Below are positions 23,287 to 32,034 of a stretch of 64,000 nucleotides of DNA, piece by piece. Each line of letters starts with the position of its first letter. Positions within the stretch are counted from its first letter, which is position 1. The notes beneath the pieces were generated by a model that was given only the letters and a program-made list of their open reading frames with translations, ran no database searches and was not told the DNA's origin. The stretch comes from Endozoicomonas sp. G2_1. GTDB taxonomy: Bacteria; Pseudomonadota; Gammaproteobacteria; Enterobacterales; Alteromonadaceae. The stretch is from NCBI RefSeq assembly GCF_017744155.1, contig NZ_JAGHQT010000014.1:1-64000 (forward strand), given 5' to 3'. Made by a program: the position numbers and the translations under genes.

Positions 23287-23836
23287 AGCTATTGTGATGA
23301 ACGCAAAGTTGCTGGTGCTCATCAGTTTGTAACACTTCTTGAGTCAAGCCACAAATCACCTGCCCCTGCTGGCGTTTAAAGTGCCTACAAGTATGGCAAA
23401 CGCCAAATACTTTATAGTTATTGCCCTGTTGTAGTTTTCTCAACAAGCTATCAAATGCTGCTAACAAGGCCTGATGTTCGCCATCTTGATACTGACTTTC
23501 GGCGATCGACCACGCTTTGCTCTGATGTTTAGCCAATTTTTTACCATCAGCAGTCAATTTTAAATGCTGCTTGCGTTTATCGATTAAATCAGCTTCTTTT
23601 CGGACTAACTGCTTTTTTTCAAGCAAGCTGACCGAGGTCGAGACTGTGCCTTTGGTTTGCCCTAAAAACTCGCACAGCACCAATAGGGTATTACTGTAAC
23701 GGTTACAACGCGCTAAATAGTGAATTATTTGCAAATGAATCAGTTGCAAGCCGTGCTCATTGGCGAGCTTTTTTTGCTCGCTGCGCAAGATATTGACGAG
23801 CGCTTCTAGGTAGTCGGTAACGTTATTAGTAATCAT
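23285..23836 (-). CDS. MarR-family regulator with Cys-rich tail
   Basis: A 183-residue winged-helix regulator. Helices and wing cover residues 5-135 (recognition region GQTKGTVSTSVSLLEKKQLVRKE near 59-81, wing DLIDKRKQHLKLT). The C-terminal 40 residues hold four cysteines, C147-x2-C150, C162 and C178, in the order CHTCRHF, CGLT, CVHH. This looks like a zinc or Fe-S site, or a redox switch. It is divergent from a small membrane-protein gene; the space between contains two identical 20-bp sites that are good operator candidates. It probably controls both genes. Confidence 0.88.
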   Translation of the reverse strand: MITNNVTDYLEALVNILRSEQKKLANEHGLQLIHLQIIHYLARCNRYSNTLLVLCEFLGQTKGTVSTSVSLLEKKQLVRKEADLIDKRKQHLKLTADGKKLAKHQSKAWSIAESQYQDGEHQALLAAFDSLLRKLQQGNNYKVFGVCHTCRHFKRQQGQVICGLTQEVLQTDEHQQLCVHHNS

Positions 23837-23876
23837 GGCTTTATCTTATACCCGCCAACATACTTAGACAACGATT

Positions 23877-23896
23877 ATTTGTTTCGAATAAAAACA
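23877..23896. promoter_or_regulatory. MarR operator candidate, copy 1
   Basis: ATTTGTTTCGAATAAAAACA, with TTGTTT and AAAACA arms giving an imperfect dyad as in MarR sites. An identical 20-bp copy starts exactly 50 bp downstream. It lies 41 bp before the marR start. Confidence 0.65.
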
Positions 23897-23926
23897 TATT
23901 GACAGTTCATATTTTGATCGAATAAC

Positions 23927-23946
23927 ATTTGTTTCGAATAAAAACA
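23927..23946. promoter_or_regulatory. MarR operator candidate, copy 2
   Basis: Second identical copy of the 20-bp element, 19 bp before the ATG of the membrane-protein gene. Binding here would block that gene's translation start region or promoter. A related GATCGAATAACA lies between the copies. Confidence 0.65.
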
Positions 23947-23964
23947 ATTGTCAACGAGGTCATT

Positions 23965-24336
23965 ATGAATTTAAAAGTTATTTCACCAACCTTACACGGC
24001 TTGCTCGATTATACCGCCGCTCTTGGTCTAGTCTTATTGCCTATGCTGTTATCGCTAAAACAAGAATCCGCACTAGTGTATTGGTTTTCAATTACTGCTG
24101 GACTCGGGTTAATGAGCTACAGCCTGTTAACAAGCTATAAATTGAGTTTGTTTAAATTTTTCAGTTATAAAATGCATTTAATTTTAGATGCACTAGCTAG
24201 CTCAGCATTTTTATTACTTGCAGTGCTACACCAAGGAACTTTGCTAAGTACGGTTTACTGTTTGGTCATGGGCGGTGGCGTTATTGTTGTTATCGCCTTA
24301 TCTAACCAGCAACCAATCTCAGTTAGTAAGGCCTAG
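23965..24336 (+). CDS. Small four-helix membrane protein
   Basis: A 123-residue protein with four hydrophobic segments and an N-terminal SPTLHGLLDYTAALGLVLLP block, typical of SPW-repeat-like membrane proteins of unknown function. The ATG at 23965 is chosen because GAGG lies 6 bases upstream; an earlier TTG overlaps the repeat element. The gene faces a MarR regulator across two repeated operator-like sites and is probably its target. The next gene is 163 bp downstream, so cotranscription with it is uncertain. Confidence 0.75.
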   Translation: MNLKVISPTLHGLLDYTAALGLVLLPMLLSLKQESALVYWFSITAGLGLMSYSLLTSYKLSLFKFFSYKMHLILDALASSAFLLLAVLHQGTLLSTVYCLVMGGGVIVVIALSNQQPISVSKA

Positions 24337-24499
24337 TAACACTGTTCACTGTTATCTCCCTTAACCAGCTGCCAGTTACATCAAGATGCCAGCCGACTCA
24401 TTTACAGGGTAGATCAACTATTTAACGCTAGAATTGTCGAAGCAAAGTCGATAGGCTGTGGGCATAATATTCCATAATAATCTTTACACAGGACTACAG

Positions 24500-25126
24500 A
24501 TGCCCGCTAGCGCTATCAATTTACTCGTATATTTATTGGCTTTTACCAGTGGTTTTTCCATTATGGGAATAGAGCTTCTGGCCGGTCGTATACTGGCACC
24601 CTACTTTGGCAGTAGTGTTCATATTTGGGGCAGTATAATCACAGTATTTATGTTGAGTTTGTCGATTGGCTACCTACTCGGTGGCAAATACTCTACACAC
24701 AACGCATCGCTAACACGCTACGGCACTATTTTTATTATCGCTGGAATTACCGTGACGCCAGTTGCGCTATTTGCCGAGCCGATTATGGAATTTATTTTTA
24801 CGGCGATTGAAGACAGTCGCTATGGCTCGTTACTCGCCTCTATGGCACTGTTTTTTATCCCAACGATTATTCTTGGCATGATTTCGCCTTATTCAGTAAG
24901 ACTGCTAGTAACCAGTAAAGAAGAGAGTGGACAAGTGGCGGGCAAGCTTTATTTTGTCTCGACACTTGGTAGTGCGCTTGGCACGATAATGACCTCGTTT
25001 TATTTTGTTCTATGGTTTGAAGTCAACGCCATTATTTTAAGTTACTGCACCATATTGGTTGTTTTGGGCTTATGCGCTATTTTTCTCACCAAACCTTTAA
25101 ACCAACTGGAGCGCGCTCATGCTTAA
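24500..25126 (+). CDS. Membrane half of spermidine-synthase-like pair
   Basis: A 208-residue integral membrane protein with about six to seven helices, matching the membrane part of fused spermidine-synthase-like proteins: FTSGFSIMGIELLAGRILAPYFGSS near the start and the LVTSKEESGQVAGKLYFVSTLGSALGT block. The ATG at 24500 has CAGGA about 7 bases upstream; a GTG 42 bases earlier is less likely. The catalytic half is a separate gene overlapping by 8 bp. The pair may work as one complex at the inner membrane. The transported or modified substrate is unknown. Confidence 0.8.
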   Translation: MPASAINLLVYLLAFTSGFSIMGIELLAGRILAPYFGSSVHIWGSIITVFMLSLSIGYLLGGKYSTHNASLTRYGTIFIIAGITVTPVALFAEPIMEFIFTAIEDSRYGSLLASMALFFIPTIILGMISPYSVRLLVTSKEESGQVAGKLYFVSTLGSALGTIMTSFYFVLWFEVNAIILSYCTILVVLGLCAIFLTKPLNQLERAHA

Positions 25127-26021
25127 CAAAGTTTCGTCACTAGCAGTTCAGTTTAGCGCAGCGATCGCGCTAACAATCACCTGTGCAAGTTCGGTATCTG
25201 CAAAAGTCATTCACAGTGAACGTTCGCTATACAGAAATATCATTGTTGAAGATAAAAAGGATATTCGCTGCTTAAAATTTACTGTTAAGCGCAACACCAG
25301 CAACCAAAGTTGCATGTCGAAAAGCAATCCACAAAAACTGATTTTCTCTTACACTAAGCTACTATTTGCGGGCTTACTCGCCCAACCTGAGCCAGAGCGA
25401 GTACTGATTATTGGCCTAGGTGGCGGTACTATTTCAAATACATTGCATCAGTTATTTCCCGATATCACGATTGATAATGTTGAAATAGATCCTGCTGTCG
25501 TCAAAGTAGCGAAAGAGTATTTTGCCTACCTAGAAAACGACAAGATTCAAACCATTGCTCGAGATGGTCGTATTTTTGTCAAGCGCGCTTTGGTGAAAAA
25601 ACAACAATACGATTGGATTATTCTCGATGCTTTCAACGGCGATTATATTCCAGAACACTTGATGACCCGAGAGTTTTTACAAGAAGTAAAAGCACTACTT
25701 AGCGAGCAAGGCATTGTTTTGGCCAACACTTTCTCAATTAGTCGTCTTTACGATTATGAATCAGCCACTTATCACGATGTCTTTGGTGATTTTTACAATG
25801 TTAGTAATGAAAACGGTGGCAATAGGATTATTTTAGCCGGTAAAAATGGGCGTCCTGCTCGAGCAACAATGACCACGAGAGCAAGTCAATTAAAAGCTAT
25901 GTTAACGCCTTTTGGTGTTGACCTAGAGCACGTCAATAGACAAATCTCAGAGCGCAAAGATTGGCCTGAAAATACCCGTATTCTGACCGATCAATACTCG
26001 CCAGCCAATCTGTTAAAATAG
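25119..26021 (+). CDS. Spermidine-synthase-like methyltransferase-fold protein
   Basis: A 300-residue protein with an N-terminal signal peptide or anchor (residues 1-28, ending SVSA), then a Rossmann fold of the polyamine-synthase type: RVLIIGLGGGTISNTLHQLFP near 95-115, VEIDPAVVKVAKEYF, and ILDAFNGDYIPEHLMT. If the signal is cleaved the domain would face the periplasm, which is odd for an aminopropyltransferase and is a known puzzle for this family. GGAG precedes the ATG, which overlaps the membrane gene by 8 bp, so translation is coupled. True polyamine synthesis is not claimed. Confidence 0.78.
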   Translation: MLNKVSSLAVQFSAAIALTITCASSVSAKVIHSERSLYRNIIVEDKKDIRCLKFTVKRNTSNQSCMSKSNPQKLIFSYTKLLFAGLLAQPEPERVLIIGLGGGTISNTLHQLFPDITIDNVEIDPAVVKVAKEYFAYLENDKIQTIARDGRIFVKRALVKKQQYDWIILDAFNGDYIPEHLMTREFLQEVKALLSEQGIVLANTFSISRLYDYESATYHDVFGDFYNVSNENGGNRIILAGKNGRPARATMTTRASQLKAMLTPFGVDLEHVNRQISERKDWPENTRILTDQYSPANLLK

Positions 26022-26034
26022 TAAATAAATCAGA

Positions 26035-26076
26035 GGAGCGCTCTGCATTAAGCGTGCTAAAAGAGCGTTCCTTTTT
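26035..26076 (+). terminator. Rho-independent terminator
   Basis: GGAGCGCTCT (26035-26044) pairs with AGAGCGTTCC (26062-26071) with one G-T wobble, followed by TTTTT. It ends the spermidine-synthase-like operon, 13 bp after its stop. Confidence 0.75.
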
Positions 26077-26084
26077 ACATCAAA

Positions 26085-26609
26085 CTAAGCTTGCAAGACT
26101 TCGGTAACCTGCTGAAAACGCTCTTCAACACTACCTGAAAGTTCTGTATAGGCAATATTTCTCAAATGAAGTTGCTCAGTAATAAAACGCTGAAACTCGT
26201 CGCGTTTAACGTCGCCACTGCGCTCCCAAGTGTCTTCAAAAGGAATGTCATCTTTACACAGAAACACTACGTCAAAACGCTCCTTACTCTCATCAGCTAA
26301 TTGGTCTAATTTGGGATGGGCGCAGCCGTAGTAGTCTTGTGCAAAATGCCAAGTGGTCAAAGCGTTGGTATCAACAATTAAAAACTTGTTGGCATTGGCT
26401 ATTGCTTCATCTTCTAATCTAATTTGTTGTTCGGCAATGTAGAGCAACTGTTCTTGACTGAGCAAACGATCACACTGATGTTCGAGCCAATATTCTCGAC
26501 CGAATTCCGCGATAAACTCAGTTTCAAGACGCTCTGCCACTAACTCGGCAATGGTTGTTTTACCTGTACTGGGCGCGCCCAAAAATACCACGCGTTTTAC
26601 TGCTTGCAT
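26085..26609 (-). CDS. NadR-like P-loop kinase
   Basis: A 174-residue P-loop protein matching the C-terminal ribosylnicotinamide-kinase part of NadR, without the HTH and adenylyltransferase parts. Walker A GAPSTGKTT is at residues 11-19, followed by the EFGREYW block and LIVDTNALTT. It would phosphorylate nicotinamide riboside to NMN in NAD salvage. The usual partner transporter PnuC is not nearby; upstream (18-bp gap) is a potassium channel. The ribosome-binding site is weak. Substrate is inferred from family resemblance. Confidence 0.8.
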   Translation of the reverse strand: MQAVKRVVFLGAPSTGKTTIAELVAERLETEFIAEFGREYWLEHQCDRLLSQEQLLYIAEQQIRLEDEAIANANKFLIVDTNALTTWHFAQDYYGCAHPKLDQLADESKERFDVVFLCKDDIPFEDTWERSGDVKRDEFQRFITEQLHLRNIAYTELSGSVEERFQQVTEVLQA

Positions 26610-26627
26610 TGGTAACTTTATTCCTAC

Positions 26628-27098
26628 TTACTCAGTTATTTTTTTCGTTAATTTGTCTAGCTGTGCTTCAAGCTCTATCAGCTTCTTCAAAATTTGATCA
26701 TTTTGCTTACGAAGCTCACGATTTTTGACATTAGTGTCTGAAAAGCCAAAGACTTTGCCCGCAAAAATGGCGCCTATGCCGCCGAGAATGCCTACGCCAA
26801 GTACGAACATTAGTAGCACCATAGCTCGACCAACCAAGGTGACAGGGTAATGATCGCCAAAGCCGATAGTACTAGAACTCATTAGCATCAACCACAAGGC
26901 ATCGGTGTAATTGGCAATATTAGCATTTTCAGCGCCTAACTCAGCAAGGTAAGTCACATAACCCAAGCTACAAACCAAAACGGTCATCGCTAAAATCGAA
27001 AATAAGGCAATGGCGAAAACACTGTAGTTAACTACGCCAAATTCATCGATTTTGTACATGCCTGTTTTTTCCATGACACTTTTAACGACTATCGCCAT
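26628..27098 (-). CDS. Two-TM potassium channel
   Basis: A 156-residue ion channel subunit: TM1 (about residues 22-48), pore helix and selectivity filter TIGFGDHYP (about 77-85), TM2 (about 92-115) and a C-terminal coiled coil (about 130-155) that likely helps tetramerise. The GFGD filter is a K+ channel variant of GYGD. No RCK/TrkA-N domain is fused. GAGGAA precedes the ATG. Expected to let K+ pass the inner membrane; the gating signal is unknown. Confidence 0.88.
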   Translation of the reverse strand: MAIVVKSVMEKTGMYKIDEFGVVNYSVFAIALFSILAMTVLVCSLGYVTYLAELGAENANIANYTDALWLMLMSSSTIGFGDHYPVTLVGRAMVLLMFVLGVGILGGIGAIFAGKVFGFSDTNVKNRELRKQNDQILKKLIELEAQLDKLTKKITE

Positions 27099-27144
27099 CG
27101 TTCTTCCTCTTTCACACTCTTTTGCATCATTACCTAGCCGACAA

Positions 27145-27558
27145 TTAAATGATGGCTATCGCTGTTTGGATCATCATCACTAACAAAACCAATAGTGACA
27201 AACTAAATACCGCCATACGATGTGGCACGTAGTTACTGCTGATCTGAACATAAGAATGCAGATAACGCAGCGCACAAAAGCCACATGCTAACCAAATTGT
27301 TAAGTCAGTCACACTGTTGGTGACATAGCTGACTAAACAAACCACGTAAAATAAAATCGGTGCTTCGTACTGATTGGCAAGATTATTCGATACCAGCAAG
27401 ACATAGTCAGGCCAAGCTTTATTGTCTAACGCGGCTTTCTTGCGATCGACTTCTTTGGCCTTAACCGCTTTGCTTTTTCGAGCTGCCATTAAAAAGTACA
27501 AACTAATCACTAACAGCAAATGCGCTAACACGGGATAAAAGATCGCTTGGCCATTCAT
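27145..27558 (-). CDS. MAPEG family membrane protein
   Basis: A 137-residue four-helix membrane protein of the MAPEG superfamily (relatives of microsomal glutathione transferases). NLANQYEAPILFYVVCLV in the middle and ALRYLHSYVQISSNYVPHRM near the third helix are characteristic. The ATG at 27558 with GGAG upstream gives MNGQAIFYP; a longer reading from 27657 adds 33 residues with no signal. Whether it has transferase activity is unknown. Confidence 0.87.
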   Translation of the reverse strand: MNGQAIFYPVLAHLLLVISLYFLMAARKSKAVKAKEVDRKKAALDNKAWPDYVLLVSNNLANQYEAPILFYVVCLVSYVTNSVTDLTIWLACGFCALRYLHSYVQISSNYVPHRMAVFSLSLLVLLVMMIQTAIAII

Positions 27559-27647
27559 GGAAAACACTCCAGTATTACAATTTGAATTTAAAACCGATAC
27601 GTTATCATAGCTTGGCAACTGAGTTAACACGTGGCTGAAGATAAACA

Positions 27648-27677
27648 AAAAAGCCATTGCTGCAACAGCAATGGCTT
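27648..27677 (-). terminator. Rho-independent terminator of typA
   Basis: AAGCCATTGCTG (27651-27662), loop CAA, CAGCAATGGCTT (27666-27677). On the minus strand it is followed by TTTTGTTT. It lies about 60 bp after the typA stop. Confidence 0.88.
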
Positions 27678-27738
27678 ATCAAGTCACTAATTTAGCACGC
27701 TATTGCACGCCAAGTTAGTTAATCACTCAAGCGTGCAA

Positions 27739-29562
27739 CTAAGCTTTTTTAGCGTTGCGGCTTTCACGTTTACGATCAGACTCTTTCAACCACTTCTTAC
27801 GAATGCGAATATTCTCAGGGGTTACTTCAACAAGCTCATCGTCATCAATAAACTCAAGTGCTTGTTCAAGCGTCATTTGAATTGGCGGCGTTAATACTTG
27901 CGCGTCATCAGTACCTGCGGCACGAACGTTAGTTAACTGCTTACCTTTAAGGGCGTTAACGGTTAAGTCGTTATCACGGCTGTGAATACCGATCACCATA
28001 CCTTCGTAAACTTCAACACCGTGACCAATCATCAAACGACCGCGGTCTTGTAAGTTAAATAATGCGTTAGTTAACGCTTTACCTTGGGCATTGGCAATTA
28101 ATACACCGTTCAAACGCTGACCAATTTCGCCACCTTTGTGCGGGCCATACTGTAAGAATGTGTGGTAAATCAAACCTGAACCTGAAGTTAAGGTCATGAA
28201 CTCAGTTTGGAAACCAATCAAACCACGACTTGGCATAATGAAGTCCATGCGAATACGGCCTTTGCCATCTGGCGCCATATCGGTCAATTCAGCTTTGCGC
28301 AGACCCATTTTTTCCATGATTGAACCTTGATGCTCTTCTTCAACATCAACGGTTACCGTTTCGTAAGGCTCTTCAATCTGACCGTCAACGTCACGCATGA
28401 TAACTTCAGGGCGAGATACGGCTAATTCAAAACCTTCACGACGCATGTTTTCAATCAAAATACCTAAGTGAAGTTCACCACGACCAGAAACGCGGAACTT
28501 GTCAGGGTCATCAGTTTCTTCAACACGCAAAGCAACGTTGTGAACGAGCTCTTTTTCTAAACGCTCAAGAATGTTGCGCGAAGTAACAAACTTACCTTCT
28601 TGACCAGCAAATGGAGAAGTATTTACCTGGAAGGTCATGGTCACCGTTGGTTCATCAACAGAAAGCGCTGGTAATGGCTCAACTTCTGACGGACAACAAA
28701 TAGTGTCAGAAATCTTAAGCTCGCCTAAACCAGTAATGGCGATAATGTCGCCCGCTTTGGCTTCTTCAACTTCGTGACGCTCAAGACCTAAGTAACCAAA
28801 TACTTTACCAACTTTACCGTTGTGTACTGGACCCGCTGCAGTTTGAATAGTCACTTGTTGGTTTGGCTTAACACTACCACGAGTAACACGACCAACACCG
28901 ATAACGCCCAAGTAAGAGCTGTAATCAAGTTGTGATACTTGCATTTGGAAAGCGCCTTCAGGATCAGCGTCTGGTGCAGGTACTTGGTCGATAATCGTTT
29001 GGAAAAGCGGCGTCATATCAGCGCCAGTTTCACCTTCTTCCAAAGATGCCCAACCGTTAATTGCTGATGCGTATACCACTTGGAAGTCTAACTGTTCATC
29101 GCTAGCGCCTAAGTTGTCGAACAAGTCAAACACTTGATCCATTACCCAATCAGGACGAGCGCCCGGCTTGTCAATCTTGTTAATAACAACGATTGGCTTT
29201 AAGCCTTGAGCAAAAGCTTTTTGCGTAACGAAACGCGTTTGTGGCATCGGGCCTTCTTGCGCGTCAACAATCAACAATACAGAGTCAACCATCGACATAA
29301 CACGCTCAACTTCACCACCAAAATCGGCGTGACCTGGAGTATCTACGATATTTACACGATAGTCGTTCCAGTTAATAGCAGTGTTTTTCGCTAAAATAGT
29401 GATACCGCGCTCTTTCTCGATATCATTTGAATCCATTACGCGATCTTCAAGTTCAGTTCTTGAATCAAGCGTACCCGATTGTTCCAACAACTTATCAACA
29501 AGCGTGGTTTTACCGTGGTCAACGTGAGCGATAATCGCTACATTTCTTAATTTATCTAACAC
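27739..29562 (-). CDS. typA: Ribosome-associated GTPase TypA/BipA
   Basis: Translational GTPase that acts on the 50S subunit in assembly and stress or cold adaptation. G-motifs: [10 protein letters not shown] (10-19), [13 protein letters not shown] and NKIDKPGA. Domain II, an EF-G-like domain III/V, and the TypA-specific C-terminal domain (ending near [12 protein letters not shown]) follow. It is 607 residues, same as E. coli BipA. The start is GTG with AAGAGC upstream, and the N-terminus [11 protein letters not shown] aligns with E. coli MIEKLRNIAII, which supports that start. Divergent from glnA, as in many gammaproteobacteria. Confidence 0.97.
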   Translation of the reverse strand: MLDKLRNVAIIAHVDHGKTTLVDKLLEQSGTLDSRTELEDRVMDSNDIEKERGITILAKNTAINWNDYRVNIVDTPGHADFGGEVERVMSMVDSVLLIVDAQEGPMPQTRFVTQKAFAQGLKPIVVINKIDKPGARPDWVMDQVFDLFDNLGASDEQLDFQVVYASAINGWASLEEGETGADMTPLFQTIIDQVPAPDADPEGAFQMQVSQLDYSSYLGVIGVGRVTRGSVKPNQQVTIQTAAGPVHNGKVGKVFGYLGLERHEVEEAKAGDIIAITGLGELKISDTICCPSEVEPLPALSVDEPTVTMTFQVNTSPFAGQEGKFVTSRNILERLEKELVHNVALRVEETDDPDKFRVSGRGELHLGILIENMRREGFELAVSRPEVIMRDVDGQIEEPYETVTVDVEEEHQGSIMEKMGLRKAELTDMAPDGKGRIRMDFIMPSRGLIGFQTEFMTLTSGSGLIYHTFLQYGPHKGGEIGQRLNGVLIANAQGKALTNALFNLQDRGRLMIGHGVEVYEGMVIGIHSRDNDLTVNALKGKQLTNVRAAGTDDAQVLTPPIQMTLEQALEFIDDDELVEVTPENIRIRKKWLKESDRKRESRNAKKA

Positions 29563-29719
29563 AGGCTTTTGCTCTTAGGGCTATAATTGGGCGCGAATTA
29601 TACAGGACTAACGTCAACAAATAAAACAGTTAACCGCTTTATTTACCGAATTGTCACAAAGCTAAAAGCGAGCGAGAGTTGGACTTATAGTGCTCAACAA
29701 TAGAGCAAAAACAGCCAAA

Positions 29720-29758
29720 TGCACCACAAAGATCCACAACAAGCACCAAAGCAGTGCA
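29720..29758 (+). promoter_or_regulatory. Two NtrC-like boxes upstream of glnA
   Basis: TGCACCACAAAGATCCA (29720-29736) and AGCACCAAAGCAGTGCA (29742-29758). Each matches about 13 of 17 positions of the enteric NtrC site (TGCACCAAAATGGTGCA). The two start 22 bp apart, two helical turns, which suits cooperative binding. They lie about 55-90 bp before the sigma-54 promoter. Confidence 0.65.
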
Positions 29759-29808
29759 AAGACATTCACCTTCAGATCGTAATACACTGAAAACAAAGAA
29801 GTTTACCC

Positions 29809-29825
29809 TTGGCACGAAACTCGCT
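29809..29825 (+). promoter_or_regulatory. Sigma-54 promoter of glnA
   Basis: TTGGCACG (29809-29816), AAAC, TCGCT (29821-29825): a match to TGGCACG-N4-TTGCW with one mismatch. GG (29811-29812) and GC (29823-29824) are the required 12 bp apart. Transcription would start near 29836, 64 bp before glnA. Confidence 0.8.
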
Positions 29826-29899
29826 TTTGTGCTGGCACAAGTGTACACACTTAACAAGTTTACGTTAGATTTCACAAAAATAAGTACTGGAGACTTTCG

Positions 29900-31306
29900 A
29901 TGTCACAAGCAGTTTTAGATTTAATCAAAGAAAACGATGTTAAATTCGTTGATTTACGTTTCACCGACTCTAAAGGTAAAGAGCAACACGTTTCTCTTCC
30001 TCATCACCAAATCGACGAAGACTTCTTCGAAGAAGGTAAAATGTTCGACGGCTCTTCAATCGCTGGTTGGAAAGGTATTAATGAATCTGACATGGTATTA
30101 ATGCCTGACGCATCTACTGCTGTTTTAGACCCGTTCACTGAAGAAGTTACTTTAAACATCCGTTGTGACATCGTTGAACCTGCAACTATGCAAGGTTACA
30201 GCCGCGACCCTCGTTCAGTAGCCAAGCGCGCTGAAGAATACATGCGTTCAACGGGTATTGCAGACACTGTTTTATTTGGTCCAGAGCCAGAGTTCTTCGT
30301 ATTTGAAGACGTTAAATTCAAAGCTGACATGTCAGGCGCGTCATACTCAATTGACGATCCAGAAGCGGTTTGGAACTCAGACACAGATTACGAAGGTGGC
30401 AACAAAGGTCATCGTCCAGGTGTTAAAGGCGGTTACTTCCCAGTTGCACCAGTTGACTCTTCACAAGACTTGCGTTCAGCAATGTGTTTAGTAATGGAAG
30501 AAATGGGCTTAGTGGTTGAAGCGCATCACCATGAAGTTGCAACAGCTGGTCAAAACGAAATCGCTTGTCGCTTCAACACTATGGTGAGTAAAGCTGACGA
30601 AGTTCAAATTTACAAGTATGTTGTTCACAACGTAGCTCACGCTTACGGTAAAACAGCGACTTTCATGCCTAAGCCATTAGTTGGCGACAACGGTACTGGT
30701 ATGCACTGTCACCAATCTTTAGCGAAAGACGGTGTTAACCTTTTTGCTGGTGACAAGTACGGCGGTTTGTCTGAAACTGCTCTTTACTACATTGGTGGTA
30801 TCATCAAGCACGCTAAAGCGCTTAACGCCTTCACTAACGCTTCAACTAACTCTTACAAGCGTTTAGTACCTGGCTTTGAAGCACCTGTTATGCTTGCCTA
30901 CTCAGCGCGTAACCGCAGTGCGTCAATCCGTATTCCTGTAGTACCTTCACCAAAGGCACGTCGTATCGAAGTACGTTTCCCTGACCCAACAGCTAACCCA
31001 TACTTAGCATTCTCTGCAATGTTAATGGCTGGTCTTGACGGCATTAAGAACAAGATCCACCCTGGCGATGCTATGGACAAAGATTTATACGACCTACCTG
31101 CAGAAGAAGCGGCAGCAATTCCTCAAGTAGCGTCTTCTTTTGAAGAAGCACTAGATGCGCTAGAAGCTGACAAAGAGTTCTTAACTGCTGGCGGTGTTAT
31201 GGACGAAGATATGATTGATGCATACATCGGCCTTAAGCGTGAAGAAGTTGAAACCCTTAACATGACAACTCACCCGGTTGAGTTCCAAATGTACTACAGC
31301 GTATAA
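29900..31306 (+). CDS. glnA: Glutamine synthetase, type I
   Basis: Makes glutamine from glutamate, ammonia and ATP; a cytoplasmic dodecamer. It is 468 residues, as in E. coli. Landmarks: [13 protein letters not shown] near 48, PEPEFFVF metal ligands, [22 protein letters not shown]/glutamate loop, and the adenylylation tyrosine in KDLYDLP near 396, so it is the beta subtype regulated by GlnE. GGAG precedes the ATG. Nitrogen control is indicated by the sigma-54 promoter and NtrC boxes upstream and by ntrBC downstream. Confidence 0.98.
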   Translation: MSQAVLDLIKENDVKFVDLRFTDSKGKEQHVSLPHHQIDEDFFEEGKMFDGSSIAGWKGINESDMVLMPDASTAVLDPFTEEVTLNIRCDIVEPATMQGYSRDPRSVAKRAEEYMRSTGIADTVLFGPEPEFFVFEDVKFKADMSGASYSIDDPEAVWNSDTDYEGGNKGHRPGVKGGYFPVAPVDSSQDLRSAMCLVMEEMGLVVEAHHHEVATAGQNEIACRFNTMVSKADEVQIYKYVVHNVAHAYGKTATFMPKPLVGDNGTGMHCHQSLAKDGVNLFAGDKYGGLSETALYYIGGIIKHAKALNAFTNASTNSYKRLVPGFEAPVMLAYSARNRSASIRIPVVPSPKARRIEVRFPDPTANPYLAFSAMLMAGLDGIKNKIHPGDAMDKDLYDLPAEEAAAIPQVASSFEEALDALEADKEFLTAGGVMDEDMIDAYIGLKREEVETLNMTTHPVEFQMYYSV

Positions 31307-31333
31307 TTTGCGCTGAAAAACAACTGAGATAAT

Positions 31334-31361
31334 AAAAAGCCCACTTCGGTGGGCTTTTTTT
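31334..31361 (+). terminator. Rho-independent terminator of glnA
   Basis: AAGCCCAC, TTCG tetraloop, GTGGGCTT followed by TTTTT (core 31337-31361). The stem can extend by A-T pairs on the 5' side. It is 28 bp after the glnA stop, so ntrBC probably needs its own promoter or read-through. Confidence 0.93.
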
Positions 31362-31432
31362 GTAGCACTACCGGTCAATTTTAGATAGATTAGTAAATAT
31401 GATTGACTAAAAAAGGAACGCTGAGTAACTGT

Positions 31433-31954
31433 ATGAGAGCATTCTATTTGATTGTCCTTATAGTTATCTTGTCATCGACTGCCGTCTACGCTACGTCGAC
31501 GAAAGTTTATGTCTGGCGTAATGAACAAGGAGTACTGGTCTTTTCAGACAGTCCAAGGCCAGGTGCAGAAGAAGTTGACGTAAAAACTGATAACGATGTT
31601 TTACCATCAGTTGATACCTCTATCTTGGATATCAAGCCCAAGGAAATTCAAGAACAATACCACGTTGAAATTAGCCAACCTGAAGACAATGCTACCATTC
31701 GCGACAATACCGGCTCTGTCTATATCGCGGGGCGTATCAAGCCAATCTTCAAACAAGGGCTAAAAGTACAATTGTACTTAGACGACAAGCCGTACGAAAA
31801 ACCTCAAGCCAACTCAATGTTTGTCCTGCGCAACGTTGACCGCGGCGAACACCAAGTAAAAATGGATCTAATCAATGCACAAGGCAAGGTTATTGCATCA
31901 TCAAAGCCAATAACCTTTTATATGCATAGAACCTCGATAATTAGAGCAAATTAG
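31433..31954 (+). CDS. DUF4124 envelope protein
   Basis: A 173-residue protein found beside glnA-ntrBC in related bacteria. The ATG at 31433 gives a clear signal peptide (residues 1-20, MRAFYLIVLIVILSSTAVYA) and a mature chain starting ATSTKVYVW. The DUF4124 block KVYVWRNEQGVLVFSDSPRPG follows (about 24-44), then an immunoglobulin-like strand region (VEISQPEDNATIRDNTGSVYIAG). A TTG 30 bases earlier would bury the signal peptide. Role unknown; periplasmic location inferred. Its stop codon overlaps an NtrC-like box. Confidence 0.82.
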   Translation: MRAFYLIVLIVILSSTAVYATSTKVYVWRNEQGVLVFSDSPRPGAEEVDVKTDNDVLPSVDTSILDIKPKEIQEQYHVEISQPEDNATIRDNTGSVYIAGRIKPIFKQGLKVQLYLDDKPYEKPQANSMFVLRNVDRGEHQVKMDLINAQGKVIASSKPITFYMHRTSIIRAN

Positions 31955-32021
31955 CACTAGTTAGGTGCATATTAAAGTTTATTCTTTTACACTTAACTTT
32001 AGTTTGCACCAATTTAGTGCG
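31953..32021. promoter_or_regulatory. Two NtrC-like boxes upstream of ntrB
   Basis: AGCACTAGTTAGGTGCA (31953-31969; right half perfect) and TGCACCAATTTAGTGCG (32005-32021; 13 of 17). Their centres are 52 bp apart, about five turns. The second lies 14 bp before the ntrB start codon, suiting autoregulation of ntrBC by NtrC, as at E. coli glnLp. Confidence 0.6.
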
Positions 32022-32034
32022 TTAGGATTTTATT

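Larger units (their letters stand above)
29563..29899. promoter_or_regulatory. typA-glnA divergent control region (337 bp)
   Basis: Non-coding. It holds the typA promoter on the minus strand and the glnA sigma-54 promoter with two NtrC-like boxes on the plus strand, listed separately. No convincing small gene is seen. Confidence 0.7.

Noticed and set aside
29833-29845. Second sigma-54 candidate, TGGCACAAGTG before glnA
   Set aside because: The -24 part fits, but no TTGC-like -12 follows at the right distance, unlike the site at 29809.
29654-29875. 73-residue open frame on the minus strand between typA and glnA
   Set aside because: It runs through the glnA sigma-54 promoter and NtrC boxes, has no ribosome-binding site, and matches no known family.
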